Positions 10,201 through 18,386 of a stretch of 56,000 bases of DNA are shown piece after piece. Source of the stretch: Puniceicoccaceae bacterium (GTDB lineage: Bacteria > Verrucomicrobiota > Verrucomicrobiia > Opitutales > JAFGAQ01); assembly GCA_040224245.1 (NCBI GenBank), contig JBEGIR010000006.1:1-56000 (forward strand). Reading direction: 5' to 3'. A program made the position numbers and the translations under genes. The notes below the pieces were generated by a model, which saw nothing but the letters and a program-made list of their open reading frames with translations, did no database searches and had not been told where the DNA came from. The stretch's first letter is position 1, and the number at the start of each line of letters is the position of its first letter.

Positions 10201-11513
10201 TGGGCCACCTTACGGGCAATCGTCTCTGCCACCTCCCGCGCTTTGGGTTCGGCAATTTCGCGGGCATTCTTCTGCACCACTTCCCTCGTCATGCTGTCGA
10301 TGCTGTTGCGAAGCATCAGTTCGAGCACATCGTCAGTGAAGCGACCGGAAAGTTCACCCGAAGCCCCTTCGCCAAAACGATCCTGCAGGTCATTCGCAAC
10401 CTGTTCTGCCACCGTGCGCGCGGTCATTTCCGCACGCTTCAGAATGGACTCGATCACGTCATCATGCACGGACGGATTGGCATCGTGCAACTCAGACCGG
10501 AAACGCTGCATCCTTGCCTCAATGCGCTGATCCACCCAAGACTGAAATTCATCCTGTGAAGCGCTGCCAGCCTGGCCGGGCAGTTCGGTATGCAAATCCA
10601 CCTCGTCTGCAATTTCATCGGTTACACTTCCCGCCAACACGACTTCCTCCGAAACCGCAGATTCGTCAGGCACATCCTGCGAAAGGGCAGCTGGTGCATC
10701 GACCTCCCCTTCGGACTCGGCCTCCGTCGGTGATTCTACTTCGGTATCGGATTCGCCAGAGTCGAGTTCGGAAAGCGGTTCGGGTTCAACTGGATCGGAA
10801 ACAGACTCAGGCTCTGAACCAAGGACTTCCTCCTCCGACCCGGTTTCTTCGTTATCAGCCTGAGCTTCCGCTTCCATAACAGCATCCGCAGAAGTATCAC
10901 CGCTAACGGATGACTCCGACTCCGGTGCAGATGCCTGCTCAACCGAATCACGCAACTCGTCCGCTGCAGGTTGATCGGAATCCTCCTCCGTGATCGCAAT
11001 TGTCTCATCGGCATCACTCTCGGATGGCAGTGCATCACTGCGGTCTTCCGCAGCAACATCGGGCACTTCCGAATCTGCTTCCGGCGCAGATTCAGGCTCA
11101 CTCTGAGCATCCCCAGAGGCCGCATCGGAGGATTGCGACGCCTTCGCTATCGCTTCAGCTTCCCGCTCGCTGTCGGTGAGCGCATCCGGGTCTCCATTCA
11201 AGAATGCCTCCACAGCAGTGTTGAGAGAATCAGAGGCCGCAGCACTCTCGGGTTCCTTTTCCCCCGGAGGTGCACCAATCAGCTCATCGTCGCCCTCATG
11301 TCCATCGATTTCGAGTTCCTGCCAAGGTGGATCTTCCTCTGCAGTATAGCTCACCGGCAGAACCATGACCTCAGATTCGGGGTTTTCGGTTTTGATCGCG
11401 GCTGCCTCGTCCAGAGTAGCGGTGTCGTTTCGGACATCTCCATCGACGGAGATCCACCAGCTGTCCTCCACTTCATTTTCTATCAACCAGGAGCGCAGAT
11501 CATCCAATTTCAT
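7212..11513 (-). CDS. Giant tetrapeptide-repeat protein between mreC and mreD
   Basis: A 1433-residue protein I do not recognise. Numbering here is from a TTG two codons upstream of the chosen ATG. Residues 1-75 look like a small folded domain with several Trp. About 76-320 are very acidic, rich in Ser/Glu/Asp/Pro and probably disordered. About 325-411 are ordinary helix. From residue 412 to the last residue, 1024 positions divide into exactly 256 tetrads without a slip. Position 4 is Ala in about 165 of the first 250 tetrads, and otherwise Ser, Thr, Val, Leu, Ile, Gly, Met, Cys or Phe. Position 3 is often Val or Ile; REVA and ERVA forms recur. Proline occurs only at positions 1 and 2. No signal peptide or membrane helix is seen, so a cytoplasmic location is likely. 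The ATG at 11513 lacks a clear ribosome site. Codirectional with mreB, mreC and mreD. Confidence 0.9.
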   Translation of the reverse strand: MKLDDLRSWLIENEVEDSWWISVDGDVRNDTATLDEAAAIKTENPESEVMVLPVSYTAEEDPPWQELEIDGHEGDDELIGAPPGEKEPESAAASDSLNTAVEAFLNGDPDALTDSEREAEAIAKASQSSDAASGDAQSEPESAPEADSEVPDVAAEDRSDALPSESDADETIAITEEDSDQPAADELRDSVEQASAPESESSVSGDTSADAVMEAEAQADNEETGSEEEVLGSEPESVSDPVEPEPLSELDSGESDTEVESPTEAESEGEVDAPAALSQDVPDESAVSEEVVLAGSVTDEIADEVDLHTELPGQAGSASQDEFQSWVDQRIEARMQRFRSELHDANPSVHDDVIESILKRAEMTARTVAEQVANDLQDRFGEGASGELSGRFTDDVLELMLRNSIDSMTREVVQKNAREIAEPKAREVAETIARKVAHPVASLAAESVANEIARISAKKAAEETAREVAMGAAERWAERTAREVAESRLRELASQIASDVADKVAREVSHQVATEKAEIEAAKTAKVVSQEVATQVARSTAIKNAIEVSEEVSRKHAIQVVGEVASRIAREVADETARTIASDTATTTIEAIARETGQKEAYLKAGPAAIRVAETVAEIVSKETARDVAERIAYRKAEEVAESTAVPIAREMAVQHAKEFAEQHAREQAGSIAREVAREVAERSAAQVTREVATEITRIIAKPIAEEVVSEAARNSAGELARELTPELAREAVEQVAREVAESESLQVIRSVADEVANRVAHEAAVETANAIAAEVSERIASDIAAGVARTVAERVAEQRANDVAQETAVEQARQTAQHVAEQQANSVASDVARQLASEIAAPIAREVSDSVAREVAGTMARETVPGVVQSEVRQTVASLVPEVAREKTQAEVEAVARPIIEQLAEPLLRELTTQSVQSFAPEALERHLREHAEAFVRQNADAVARPVLESIASGMGADLVAELARELGERQAQETARQIATEVSDPIARAVSEQVARELTETLVRESVPFIASQHAEQVVQSVAEPIATQIAKETAQTTGERIAREVAEQVARESAASVAPAVCAEFAEDTAREIAHSQAPGMVRQVAEQYTREQVQLLLDHRFAELLREVSEPQIRKLVEREGRNVISDRSREVAESVAREVAGEIAREQTERIVAETAREVTTELSRAKAEDVAQRVAEDVTADIAADQAMRVAQSVAEKIAGDVARSTSEQIANSIASQIAESAAQSVSTATAERVAREIAEQVAPGIVERVAQTVAREVSSEAARERADGIAEQLTKDVLSDLIRERALAVIEGESSDLIRETIRENAVPVISQMTSRVLPDMVRDIAGEETRRVAAEHAERIAASVARQSAKEISETTARQAAREYSQQIAAPTAREVSREVANQIAEDVVQRVMEAKVNDRIDAYFASLDARIESMLNARSQNGSG

Positions 11514-11585
11514 ACTCAACTGCTACAAAAATACGCGCCAATAGTCAAGGTTCGAGAGCTTGTGAATAACATGTCAACAATCCTG

Positions 11586-12422
11586 CTAGTTCCGCTGTTC
11601 CAACGGGATAAGAATCGCAACCTCCCGCAACGAACGCAGGGATTCCGGCAGCTGTACTTCGCCGCGCTGGAAAAGCCCTTCCATTTCAGGTTCCACCGAT
11701 ACGAGGTCTCCCAAATACAGTCCCTCCGGCAAGCCATCCCCCAATCCGGAGGTGTACAGAGGCCGACGCTGCTGCGCATCCGCAACCACATCCTGTGGAA
11801 CGTGTTGCACTTTTCCTTCGAGTGAATCCCATGCACGCTGTCCGGCTCCGGTAAACGCAATCGGTCGAACATCGTTGGCGGTATGCACTGTCACGCGAAA
11901 GGACGGACTGCTCACCAGCAACACTCGGCAATGACCCTCGCTGACTTCACTCACTCGCCCCACGAGTCCGTCCCCGGATACAACTGCAAGACCGGGTGTC
12001 ACACCATGCCGATGCCCCTTATCCAGAACAAATCCTTCAAACCAGGCCGAAACTTCGCGCCGCACAATGCGGGCATATTCTGACCGAAAATCGACAACGG
12101 GTTCGAGTGACAACAGGCGTTCGAGACGATTCAGATAGTGCCGGGTGGCATGGCTTTGTCCCTGCTCCAGTCGTGCGCGCGCCAGCTCCCGTGACAAGCG
12201 GCGATTCGCGTCGATGAGTCGATTTTTGGAATGAAGCCGCAGTGCCGCGTAGTCCTGCAATTCCCCTACTGTGCCTGCGACTGTCAGTGCGGGAGCATGA
12301 AACAATTCCATACCGTGGTAGAGGATGGATTTTACAAACACGGGTGCCAAGATCCAGGCGAGCAATGCCAGCAATGCCCAGTATGACGCTCGGTGTTTTT
12401 TGGCGAAGGACTGGGATTTCAT
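11586..12422 (-). CDS. mreC: Rod shape-determining protein MreC
   Basis: A 278-residue bitopic inner-membrane protein. The basic N-terminus is followed by one membrane helix (about residues 14-34), a periplasmic coiled coil (about 55-105, many Arg/Leu) and a beta-rich domain. That domain carries the family hallmarks A-R-I-V-R-R and the G-H-R-H-G-V-T-P-G-L-A-V block, then D-G-L-V-G-R-V. MreC links cytoplasmic MreB to the periplasmic wall synthases. It starts 67 bp after mreB and its stop is 72 bp before the giant tetrad gene, which fits one transcript. Confidence 0.92.
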   Translation of the reverse strand: MKSQSFAKKHRASYWALLALLAWILAPVFVKSILYHGMELFHAPALTVAGTVGELQDYAALRLHSKNRLIDANRRLSRELARARLEQGQSHATRHYLNRLERLLSLEPVVDFRSEYARIVRREVSAWFEGFVLDKGHRHGVTPGLAVVSGDGLVGRVSEVSEGHCRVLLVSSPSFRVTVHTANDVRPIAFTGAGQRAWDSLEGKVQHVPQDVVADAQQRRPLYTSGLGDGLPEGLYLGDLVSVEPEMEGLFQRGEVQLPESLRSLREVAILIPLEQRN

Positions 12423-12489
12423 GATGGATTGAACGGGGAAATGACACGGATCGGGCTGAGCCGTCCCAGATTCATGCCAGCAATTGCAG

Positions 12490-13515
12490 TTACATCATGT
12501 TCTCTGTTGCTTTTTTGTACTCAAGCAACAACTCCACATTTTCAAGCGCGATGCCTGCACCATTCGCAACTGCAGTGAGCGGATCCTCCGCTACCAACAC
12601 CGGAAGCCCTGTTGCCTCACTCAGATACGCGTCAATCCCGCGCAACAATGCACCCCCTCCCGCCATGAAAAACCCGCGATCCACGAGATCTGAGGAAAGT
12701 TCAGGTGGACAGGTTTCGAGTGCTTTGCGAATCATGGATGCAATTTCCTGCACGGTGGAGGAGAGTGCCTCTCGAATCTCCTGTGAGGTGACACGAATCA
12801 TCTTGGGCAAACCCGCTACCGAATCCTGTCCCCGCACCTCCATTTTCAGTTCCCGGTCAAGCCGATAGGCGGAGCCGATCCGGATCTTGATCTCCTCTGC
12901 CGTGCGATGCCCGATATTGAGCGTGTAAGCCTGCTTGAGGTAGTTGATGATGGCATCATCCATCTCATCGCCACCGACGCGAATGCTTTTTTTCAGCACG
13001 ATTCCCGAGAGGGAAATAATTGCGATTTCGGTGGTCCCTCCACCGACATCCACGATCATGTTAGCCGCCGCCTCCTCGATGGGAAGCCCCACACCGATCG
13101 CTGCCACAAAAGGTTCCTCAAGCAGGATAACACTGCGTGCGCCCGCATTGTAAGCACTTTCCTCGACCGCGCGACGCTCGACTTTGGTGATACCCGAAGG
13201 CACGGCAATCACCACGCGAGGTCCACCCAGACTGTAGCGACTGTCGACCTTGCGGATGAAGCGTCGCAGCATTTCTTCGCAGGCCTCAAAATCCGAAATG
13301 ACGCCATCCTTGAGAGGACGCACGGCACGCAGGTTTCCCGGGGTTCGGCCCAGCATGCGCTTGGCCTCTTCTCCTACCTGATGCACCTTCCGCGTGAAGA
13401 CATCAATCGCAACCACACTCGGTTCGCGCACCACAATCCCTTTGTCTTTCACATAAATGAGGGTGTTGGCAGTGCCCAGGTCGATACCGATATCTTTGGA
13501 GAATAAACCAAACAC
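12490..13515 (-). CDS. mreB: Rod shape-determining protein MreB
   Basis: A 341-residue actin-like ATPase that forms membrane-bound filaments guiding lateral peptidoglycan synthesis. The phosphate-1 motif IDLGTANT, the connecting PSVVAID, the phosphate-2 motif IVDVGGGTTE and the adenosine motif MAGGGALLRG are all present and in order. The N-terminus FGLFSKDIGIDLG matches the family. The start codon is GTG at 13515. A good sigma-70-like promoter lies 40 bp upstream. First gene of the mreB-mreC-giant-mreD run. Confidence 0.97.
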   Translation of the reverse strand: MFGLFSKDIGIDLGTANTLIYVKDKGIVVREPSVVAIDVFTRKVHQVGEEAKRMLGRTPGNLRAVRPLKDGVISDFEACEEMLRRFIRKVDSRYSLGGPRVVIAVPSGITKVERRAVEESAYNAGARSVILLEEPFVAAIGVGLPIEEAAANMIVDVGGGTTEIAIISLSGIVLKKSIRVGGDEMDDAIINYLKQAYTLNIGHRTAEEIKIRIGSAYRLDRELKMEVRGQDSVAGLPKMIRVTSQEIREALSSTVQEIASMIRKALETCPPELSSDLVDRGFFMAGGGALLRGIDAYLSEATGLPVLVAEDPLTAVANGAGIALENVELLLEYKKATENMM

Positions 13516-13555
13516 AATTGCTGCTTTGTCGATACTAAGAGTGCGCTGATCGACA

Positions 13556-13585
13556 TGTATAGGCCCAGCCCCCCATCGAAGTCAA
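13556..13585 (-). promoter_or_regulatory. Predicted promoter of the mreB operon
   Basis: Read on the minus strand: -35 TTGACT (13585-13580), 18-bp spacer, -10 TATACA (13561-13556), about 40 bp before the mreB start. The match to the vegetative sigma consensus is good; not verified. Confidence 0.5.
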
Positions 13586-13833
13586 AATCTAAATGGAATT
13601 CCAAGTCTGCTAAATTCCTGAATGCAAACTGTTTCCGATCCAACGAAACCCTCACTTCACGCCAGCGACATGTGACCCGGGGGTGTCGATTCTGGACAAG
13701 AGCGGTGCGAAACCTGTCTCCACCCTGGGTGGGTTGGGGTTTTCATTCTGGAAGGGCAAAGGCAAAAGTGAAGGTTTACGGTATGCAACGGATTCGCATG
13801 CATGGCAACGATCCAGCCTGACAATGCCCCACG
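13586..13833. other. Non-coding gap between mreB promoter and the REC-kinase gene
   Basis: The gap from 13516 to 13833 is 318 bp. Besides the mreB promoter I see only a small palindrome, CCACCCTGGGTGG near 13717-13729, followed by GGTTGGGGTTTTC. This could be the terminator of neither or either strand. No gene was found. Confidence 0.5.
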
Positions 13834-15024
13834 CTAACTTTGGCTGCGATAGGGCAATTCGAAATAAAACACCGACCCCTTGCCCGGCTGCGATACAAAA
13901 CCGATGTCTCCCTTCATCTCTCGTGCGAGCCGCTTCGCAATCGAAAGCCCCAACCCCGAAGCGCTTTCCCCGTCAGTCGGCATGTTGGAGGTGCGGGCAA
14001 ATTTCTGGAAAACCTTGGCATACTCCTCCTTCACGATGCCCGGTCCCTCATCCTCGACCACAAAGCGAATCTTCCGGTCGATCAAGATCAGATCCGGCAA
14101 CGTCTCCCGAGTACCCACAATCTCAAGTCGACAGCGGATCTGCGTTCCTGGAGGGGAGTATTTGACAGCATTGGAGAGCAAATTGTCCACCATCTGGCAA
14201 AACCCTCCGCCATCAACCCGACCCACCACAGGTGATTCACTGTGCTCCTCAAATTCGATACGGATGGATTTCCGCGCTGCCAACAGACGATTCTGTTCGA
14301 CGATCTCACTGCAAAGCGGCCCCAGCACGCTATCCACCAGATTCATCTCAAACCGCCCGACCTCAAGGCGATTGATTTCAAGCAATTGGGTAACCAGTGC
14401 ACTCATGCGTTTGACCGTCTGATCGATTTGCTCGAGCAGGGGATTAATCTCTGGTATCGCATGACCGCGGGTTTTGATGCGAAACAGATCCATAGCGAGG
14501 GTCAACACGGACAACGGATTCTTCAAATCGTGGGTTGCGACACCAATGAACTCGTTCTTTTCATCCAGCATTTCGGAAAGACGATGATTGCGGTCCTCAA
14601 GGGTGTGCACGTAATCCCGGATCTTCTGGCGGGCGAGTTTCAGCTCAAGGTGAGTGCGAATGCGCATGTTCAGCTCGGCCTTGCGAAAGGGCTTGGTCAC
14701 GTAGTCAACTCCACCGGACTCAAACCCCTGTACCACGTCCTCACCCTCACTCTTCGCCGTGAGAAAAATCACTGGAATGTCCTTAAATACCGGATGACGC
14801 TTGAGCTGTCGACACAGGGCAAATCCGTCCATTTCTGGCATCATCACATCCAGCAGAATGAGATCGGGGACAACGTGATCCAAACGGTTGAGCGCACTTT
14901 TAGCACTCTCGGCAGTCAGGACACGGCAGGTATCGCTGGAGAGGTGGTCCACCAGAACGGATAAATTGGTAGGGGCATCATCAACGGCGAGGATGGTATG
15001 ACAAATGGGTTGGGATTCACTCAT
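13834..15024 (-). CDS. Response regulator-histidine kinase fusion (REC-HisKA-HATPase)
   Basis: A 396-residue cytoplasmic signalling protein with a receiver domain first. Receiver residues: Asp15/Asp16, phospho-acceptor Asp59 in LILLDVMMPEMDG, Thr89 and Lys111. A linking helix leads to the kinase core, with His165 in VATHDLKNPLS. The N box is MVDNLLSNAVKYSPPG, the G1 box VVEDEGPGI and the G2 box ASGLGLSIAKRL. No membrane segment is present, so it is probably driven by another kinase through the receiver. It sits alone on its strand beside mreB and divergent to the peptidase gene; no partner is evident and the stimulus is unknown. Confidence 0.93.
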   Translation of the reverse strand: MSESQPICHTILAVDDAPTNLSVLVDHLSSDTCRVLTAESAKSALNRLDHVVPDLILLDVMMPEMDGFALCRQLKRHPVFKDIPVIFLTAKSEGEDVVQGFESGGVDYVTKPFRKAELNMRIRTHLELKLARQKIRDYVHTLEDRNHRLSEMLDEKNEFIGVATHDLKNPLSVLTLAMDLFRIKTRGHAIPEINPLLEQIDQTVKRMSALVTQLLEINRLEVGRFEMNLVDSVLGPLCSEIVEQNRLLAARKSIRIEFEEHSESPVVGRVDGGGFCQMVDNLLSNAVKYSPPGTQIRCRLEIVGTRETLPDLILIDRKIRFVVEDEGPGIVKEEYAKVFQKFARTSNMPTDGESASGLGLSIAKRLAREMKGDIGFVSQPGKGSVFYFELPYRSQS

Positions 15025-15182
15025 GATGCAGGGTATTTATGGTATTCGGACGGGTCAGTGCATTCTTAAGCACAATGCCGACCGATGCAAATGCACGGAT
15101 TCCAGGAACTGCCAGCTCCACACGCTTTCCCCACTTGCGACTTGTCAGCGATGCGGCTGGATGCAAGAATCCTGCAACGATC

Positions 15183-16241
15183 ATGAGCAAATCCATTGAA
15201 TTGCTGACTCAACTTTCCAACGCGCACGCCGTTCCCGGGAGCGAAGATGAAGTTCGCGCCATTTTCCGTCGCGAACTCGAGGGTTCGGGAGCGATTACGG
15301 TGGACCGCATCGGCAACTTCCTGCTGCGCAGGGTGCATTCCGGACGACCCCACATCGGAATCGATGCGCACATGGATGAAGTCGGCTTCATGGTGCAAAG
15401 CATCACGCCCGACGGATACCTAAGGATTTTAGGTCTTGGCGGCTGGTCGGTAGCCACACTGCCCGCTCAGCGGGTGGTCGTGATGGGGAGCAAAGGCAAA
15501 ATTCCCGGAACCTTCGGCAGTCTGCCACCCCATTTTCAGAAAGAGGGTTCCGCTTCGCCGGGCATGGAGGATCTCTTCATTGATATCGGAGCAGATTCGG
15601 AGGCCACGGTGCGCGAATGGGGCATTCGTCCGGGTTCACCCGTTTGTCCGGATGTTCAGGTGCAAGCGACCCGGCATCCCAAACGCCTGATCGGAAAGGC
15701 CTTTGACAACCGCGTGGGCTGCGCCGTTTGCATCGAGACCGCACAGCGCACCCGCAACCTGAACGCAAACCTTTCGTTTATCGGCGCCGTACAGGAAGAA
15801 GGCGGGCTTCGAGGCGCAACGGTGCTCAGCGCATCCCACCCGGTCGATTTGATGATCGTGCTTGAAGGAACTCCCGCCGACGATGCACCGGGCATGCTGA
15901 ACCCAACATCCCAAGGAGTTCTAGGTAAAGGAGTTCAAATTCGCTGTTACGACCCGACTCATCTCGCAAACTCCCGCCTTGTGGACTGGGCGATCTGCAT
16001 TGCTGAGCAACACGCAATCCCGTTTCAGCTGGCGGTACGTCGCTCGGGAGGAACGAATGCGGGACGATATCACCTTGCCGCACACGGCATTCCAACCCTC
16101 GTGCTCGGAGTTCCCGCACGCTACATTCACAGCCACCAGAGCATGATCGATCTCGACGATTATGCCGCCACTTGCAAGCTTGCCGAAACCCTCATCCGGG
16201 AGCTGGATGCGGCGACCTACGAAGGAATCCTGCCACGGTAA
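15183..16241 (+). CDS. M42-family metallo-aminopeptidase (FrvX/glutamyl aminopeptidase type)
   Basis: A 352-residue dinuclear metal peptidase; the family removes N-terminal residues from peptides and often forms tetrahedral shells. Likely metal ligands and base, counted from the ATG at 15183: His63 and Asp65 in IDAHMDEVGF, Asp175 in KAFDNRVG, Glu205/Glu206 in QEEGGLRG, Glu228 in VLEGTPADDAPG and His316 in RYIHSH. The frame is open upstream to 15039, but those codons give unrelated sequence, so I start at MSKSIELL. Substrate specificity cannot be read from sequence. Convergent with speA. Confidence 0.9.
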   Translation: MSKSIELLTQLSNAHAVPGSEDEVRAIFRRELEGSGAITVDRIGNFLLRRVHSGRPHIGIDAHMDEVGFMVQSITPDGYLRILGLGGWSVATLPAQRVVVMGSKGKIPGTFGSLPPHFQKEGSASPGMEDLFIDIGADSEATVREWGIRPGSPVCPDVQVQATRHPKRLIGKAFDNRVGCAVCIETAQRTRNLNANLSFIGAVQEEGGLRGATVLSASHPVDLMIVLEGTPADDAPGMLNPTSQGVLGKGVQIRCYDPTHLANSRLVDWAICIAEQHAIPFQLAVRRSGGTNAGRYHLAAHGIPTLVLGVPARYIHSHQSMIDLDDYAATCKLAETLIRELDAATYEGILPR

Positions 16242-16287
16242 GTGAAGAGGTCAAGAGAGCGCCTGAACGGGAGCAAACGCCCTGCGA

Positions 16288-18222
16288 TCAGGAAGGTTCA
16301 AGATAGGTCGTCTGCTTAATCTGGCGCTGGTATTCCTCGATGAAAGCGGAACGCAGTTCACGGTCGAGGGATTCGAAAGAATCCAATGACTGGTTCATGA
16401 GGTCGACCAATTCCGCACTTTCAAACTGTGCATTACGCAGGACGTCATGCACGCTGGACGCATCGTTGTTTGCCATCGCCCGGAAACCTTTTTCGTCTTC
16501 ATCATCGAGCCACACCTGCATCTCGTTGGTCCGGTCAAAGAGGTTGTGGGAGGTGTTCAACACATCCTGATAGGCCCCGGTAAAAGCCACGCCAATGTAG
16601 TAGGGTTTCCCCTCCTTTTGCTTGTGGAGCAGCATGGTCTGGTTGTGCTCATCATCGCCGAGATAGTCCTTGATCTCGCCATCGCTGTCACAGGTGATGT
16701 CCACGATACGGGCATTCACCGTGGGTTCCTCATCCAGCCGCTGCAGGGGAACGATGGGGAAGCGTTGGTCCAATGCCCAGTGATCGGGCAGGGACTGGAA
16801 GATGGAAAAGTTGCAAATGAACTGCTCGCAGAGAGACCGGTCCAGGGACCAGAGTTCCTCTGGTGTGAACTTGCTCTCGTCGAGCGTGCCATGAATATCC
16901 ATGCAGATGCGCCAGAACAGGGACTCCACCGCCGCACGGGTCTCAAGATCGAGGTAACCGAGGTTGAAGAGCGCAAATGCTTCTTCCCGTTTCTGTCGCG
17001 CGTCGTAGAGACGCTCCAGACGGTTGTAGCTTGCAGAGTTGTCGAGTATCTCCTGCATGTCGCGAATGATACGCGGGGACGAGTGGCTGACGAACCCGTG
17101 CAGCAGCTCCAGCGACTTGGATACACTCGACATCGCCTCAAAGATCAGGAACGCATGTGGACCCGCAATTGCCCGTCCACTCTCAGACAGAATGTTCGGC
17201 TCCTTCACTTTGTGATGATCACAAATCTCCTTGATGTTGAAGACCACGTCACGAGCGTACTGCTCCATGGTGTAGTTCATCGAACTCCACTCCCGCGTCC
17301 GGCTGCCATCGTAATCGATCGCCAATCCACCTCCGACGTCCATGTATCCCATCGGGAAGCCCATGAAGCTGAGCTGGCAATAGATCTGCGAAGCCTCCAC
17401 CAGTGCACGCTTGATGGTGCGGATATCGGGGATCTGAGAGCCTGTGTGAAAGTGCAGCAGTTTGAGCTGTTCGCTCATGCCCTCCTTCTTGAGCAGAGTA
17501 CAGAGCTTCATCACCTCCATGGTATTGAGGCCAAACTTGGAGTTCTCACCGGACGAGGACGCCCACTTTCCCTCGCCATAACTGTAGAGTTTCACACGAA
17601 CCCCCAGCATCGGCATGTGTCCATGCACCTTGGACTGCTCGACGATGTATTTCATCTCAGACAGGCGCTCAACAATCAGGAAGACCGGCTTGCCGAGCTT
17701 GGATGCACGAATGGCAAGATCGATGTAACCCCTGTCCTTGAACCCGTTGCAAAGAATGAATCGCTTGCCCCGGTGCAGGCTCAGCGCAATCAGCAACTCC
17801 GGCTTGCTGCCCACCTCAAAACTCATCGGGTGATCGTGTTCATCCCAATCGCTGAACAGCGTGCGCAGCACTTCCTTGTAGGGGTTCACCTTGAGTGGAA
17901 AAGCGGCAAAATAGGAGCCGCGGTATTCCTCTTCCCGAATCGCCTTGGCGAAGGCTCGCTTGAGCCGATGGGCCTGGCGACGCAGGGTATCGTGAAAACG
18001 GATGAGCACTGGGGCCTTCGTTTCACCGATCAGATCACTGATACGGATGGAACGATCATCGCCCGCCGGATGCGCAAGCAGGTATCCATCTTCATCGACA
18101 GAAAAAAGGCCCTGTCCCCATCGCTTGATGCCGTAGAGCGATTCGGAATCGCGGATGGTCCAACTGTCAACGTTGTCCATCCAGGATTCTTCGGAAGATT
18201 CGATGCGTTCGTAGGTGCTCAT
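16288..18222 (-). CDS. speA: Biosynthetic arginine decarboxylase
   Basis: A 644-residue fold-type III PLP decarboxylase that turns arginine into agmatine for polyamine synthesis. Lys111 in FPLKVNPYKEV is the expected PLP lysine. The glycine-rich phosphate loop DVGGGLAIDYDGS, the HFHTGSQIPD motif and ESGRAIAGPHA are all in place, and the length is that of the SpeA family. The start at 18222 is preferred; an ATG 14 codons in also fits. It stands alone, with no speB or agmatine deiminase nearby. Confidence 0.95.
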   Translation of the reverse strand: MSTYERIESSEESWMDNVDSWTIRDSESLYGIKRWGQGLFSVDEDGYLLAHPAGDDRSIRISDLIGETKAPVLIRFHDTLRRQAHRLKRAFAKAIREEEYRGSYFAAFPLKVNPYKEVLRTLFSDWDEHDHPMSFEVGSKPELLIALSLHRGKRFILCNGFKDRGYIDLAIRASKLGKPVFLIVERLSEMKYIVEQSKVHGHMPMLGVRVKLYSYGEGKWASSSGENSKFGLNTMEVMKLCTLLKKEGMSEQLKLLHFHTGSQIPDIRTIKRALVEASQIYCQLSFMGFPMGYMDVGGGLAIDYDGSRTREWSSMNYTMEQYARDVVFNIKEICDHHKVKEPNILSESGRAIAGPHAFLIFEAMSSVSKSLELLHGFVSHSSPRIIRDMQEILDNSASYNRLERLYDARQKREEAFALFNLGYLDLETRAAVESLFWRICMDIHGTLDESKFTPEELWSLDRSLCEQFICNFSIFQSLPDHWALDQRFPIVPLQRLDEEPTVNARIVDITCDSDGEIKDYLGDDEHNQTMLLHKQKEGKPYYIGVAFTGAYQDVLNTSHNLFDRTNEMQVWLDDEDEKGFRAMANNDASSVHDVLRNAQFESAELVDLMNQSLDSFESLDRELRSAFIEEYQRQIKQTTYLEPS

Positions 18223-18386
18223 GTGGGATGCAATATAAACCGCTCATGATGAATTTCCACCTCTTCACGTAAAGTGTTTTCGCAAGCTTCACCCGAACAG
18301 AGCGTCCTGAATTCAGAAAATTGCTGTAAGAAGCAGGTAAAAGCGATTCAACCGTGCCTGCAACGGGCCGATATTTGAACCAGCAC

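Noticed and set aside
7212-10280. Tetrad region read as heptad coiled coil, hendecad or TPR
   Set aside because: Alanine recurs strictly every 4 residues with no 3-residue steps, which excludes heptad and hendecad patterns, and TPR consensus residues are absent.
13717-13740. CCACCCTGGGTGG followed by a short T-run as terminator of the REC-kinase or mreB side
   Set aside because: The stem is a bare palindrome with almost no loop and it lies upstream of both flanking minus-strand genes' logical ends.
16447-18249. 600-residue open frame antisense to speA
   Set aside because: speA has all family motifs on the opposite strand; the antisense frame is rich in His and Val with no recognisable domain.
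18338-18374. Flagellar sigma-28-like promoter (TAAA and GCCGATAT) before the orphan rod-like gene
   Set aside because: The -10-like GCCGATAT is striking, but the only TAAA lies 29 bp before it instead of about 19, so it does not fit the consensus.
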